From positions 1 to 16,405 of the forward strand of contig DASZMA010000184.1 of the NCBI GenBank assembly GCA_035552095.1: DNA of 16,405 nucleotides. The letters are read 5' to 3'. Source of the DNA: Bog-473 sp035552095. GTDB taxonomy: Bacteria; Actinomycetota; Acidimicrobiia; Acidimicrobiales; RAAP-2. A model generated the notes under the pieces. The model had not been told where the DNA came from. It saw nothing but the letters and a program-made list of their open reading frames with translations, and ran no database searches. Shown here in pieces: positions 16,301 to 16,405 of this stretch. Both the position numbers and the translations under genes were made by a program. Numbering within the stretch: position 1 is the stretch's first letter; each line of letters begins with the position of its first letter.

Positions 16301-16405
16301 CGGGCACCACCTCAATGCGCCCATCGTGGGCCTGGCCGCCACCCCCGACGGCGGCGGCTACTGGCTGGTGGCGTCCGACGGCGGCGTGTTCGGCTTCGGT
16401 GACGC
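13311..16405 (+). CDS. Large secreted multi-repeat surface protein, 3'-truncated by window edge
   Basis: One plus-strand frame runs from 13311 to the window end without a stop (1031 codons). ATGs at 13311, 13341 and 13353 are all possible starts; none has a strong Shine-Dalgarno. The segment MRTPMGIAILGGMALVAG onward is a signal peptide ending near GAASA (residue about 43), which favours 13341 biologically, while 13311 is the longest ATG form. Five Ig-like repeats follow (about residues 45-690; PPTIAKxFG, LTFTITNPN, TDxLPxGL, C, NVTxTT), like DUF11/DUF7933 adhesin-type domains. Next is a Gly/Ser/Cys-rich linker and a unique domain (about 682-845), then tandem 42-residue GYWLVASDGG repeats. 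Such proteins are probably exported and surface-exposed; adhesion or an envelope structural role is inference. Any C-terminal anchor or enzyme domain lies outside the window. Confidence 0.88.
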   Translation, partial: MLEEIANLTEMRTPMGIAILGGMALVAGSIGLVGVAGAGAASAPVTALHKAFGAATIPVGGTTTLTFTLDNGGVSTLSAIAFTDDLPSGLQFDQGAGVTTNNCNGATVSESITDFDFSAGAVDPGVPCVVTTTVTGITAGVQNNMTSPVSTSAGTLTAATASITVLAPPTIAKSFGVPAIGVGQTTTLSITLTNPNTDPLTGIDVVDNLPAGIDEATPISLTGTCSTGTIVASNSPGKVQATGVSLPASSSCTFTTNVIGVTPGSYTNTTGNVTSVEGGTGGTASAPIAVLGPPTIAKAFAAPSIASGGTTALTFTITNPNATTALTGVAVTDSLPAGLVVATPNGLSGVCGGTVTATAGSGFVSLTGGSIPAGGNCVFSVNVTSTTPANYTNTTGTVSSTNGGTGNTATAALNVGGGPGGGAALPPVITKAFGTSPISVGDSTSLTFTITNPAGNSISLTGVSFTDSLPSGLVVANPANLTSTCPGTAFAFMSTVSLTGIALLPLGAGTSCTVALNVTGTTAGTKNNVTSPVTSVEAGPGNSASATLVVGGTLGGGAVNPPTIAKLFGAGTIAEGESTSLTFTITNAPTNIIPLTGVSMTDHLPAGLEVATPSAETGSCGGVVTAPAGSTTVTLSGGTLTVGGSCTFSLNVTATTLGVKDNTTDPVTSTESGPGGTASASLSVSNNIGGGGGGCGSGRSSGTSSTPGSSASAVNDSTRATALNGTGTVTVGEYAGDPVGPAQNFAPTCFFDVALSTDSTFTSVTITNCATGGGNSLQWWNPAADGGAGAWQPVTGDPGPTLTPGTPPCLSVTLDGTTSPTPAQLSGTVFASAIAAPAPGPSAAGGPGYWLAASDGGVFSYGGAAFHGSAGGIHLNKPIVGLTATPDDGGYWLVASDGGVFSYGDAGFHGSTGSLHLNKPIVGMTPTPDGGGYWLVASDGGVFSFGDAAFHGSAASLHLTGSIVGITSTPDGGGYWLASSDGGVFAYGDASFHGSEGGHHLNAPIVGLAATPDGGGYWLVASDGGVFGFGD
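13443..15362 (+). repeat. Five tandem Ig-like repeat domains in the surface protein
   Basis: Repeat units begin at about 13443, 13812, 14187, 14586 and 14991, spaced 369, 375, 399 and 405 nt. Units 2-5 open with PPTIAK or PPVITK; unit 1 opens with a divergent VTALHK. Units share a core LTFTITN, LTGV, TDxLPxGL and two cysteines, one in a CxG turn and one in xCxF/xCxV. Unit 1 is the most diverged. Type: DUF11/DUF7933-like, by recognition of the motif. Confidence 0.8.
15852..16405 (+). repeat. Tandem 126-nt (42-residue) GYWLVASDGG repeats
   Basis: The GGC-TAC(T)-TGG of each unit begins at 15852, 15978, 16104, 16230 and 16356, an exact 126-nt period; four complete units and the start of a fifth are visible. 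Each reads GYWLxASDGGVFxYGDAxFHGS, then a short variable part, HLNKPIVG and TPDGG. Aromatic, Gly and Asp placement suggests a beta-propeller or beta-helix-like blade array; that is inference. The array runs off the window. Confidence 0.92.

Overview
The window is high-GC DNA with the gene density and codon style of an actinobacterium. The best lineage clue is at the right edge: a secreted protein carrying tandem 42-residue repeats of the type GYWLVASDGGVFSYGDA, which I associate with Acidimicrobiia. Assignment to that class is inference from this repeat and general composition. No rRNA, tRNA, CRISPR array, transposase or phage gene was seen, so this looks like ordinary chromosome with a fast-evolving surface-protein locus at the right end.

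Left part (1-5151): the 3' part of a FUSC-family membrane protein gene cut by the window edge; a small unknown gene; a YceH/DUF480 gene on the minus strand; a divergent DapB-like NAD(P)-dependent dehydrogenase; a stand-alone cyclic-nucleotide-binding-like domain protein; and an alpha/beta hydrolase. The dehydrogenase and the cNMP-like gene converge so tightly that their TAG stop codons share one CTAG.

Middle part (5301-12330): an aldo/keto reductase and a short-chain dehydrogenase, then a complete five-gene branched-chain amino acid type (HAAT) ABC transporter operon in the order ATPase LivG, ATPase LivF, permease LivH, permease LivM, substrate-binding protein. LivG and LivF overlap by 8 nt, LivH and LivM are 1 nt apart, and the binding-protein gene has its own strong Shine-Dalgarno sequence. 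A perfect palindrome, TGACAA-CCT-TTGTCA, lies directly after the SDR stop codon and upstream of livG; it is a candidate operator. A 13-bp perfect hairpin separates the end of the operon from the next, convergent gene.

Right part (12414-16405): a minus-strand lipoprotein with a Thr/Pro-rich linker and a PF03640-type repeat domain, divergent from a very large secreted protein that has no stop codon before the window end. That protein has a signal peptide, five Ig-like repeats of about 123-135 residues (DUF11/DUF7933 type, each with a conserved cysteine pair), a unique Gly/Cys-containing domain, and then the 42-residue repeats with an exact 126-nt period. Together these two genes form a cell-envelope locus. 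The long minus-strand reading frames opposite the large gene are composition shadows.

No wholly new system is convincingly visible. The most interesting items are the composite repeat architecture of the surface protein, the palindrome before the liv operon, the non-canonical LivG signature motif, the apparently non-lipidated binding protein, and the solo cNMP-like domain lacking the usual phosphate-binding residues.
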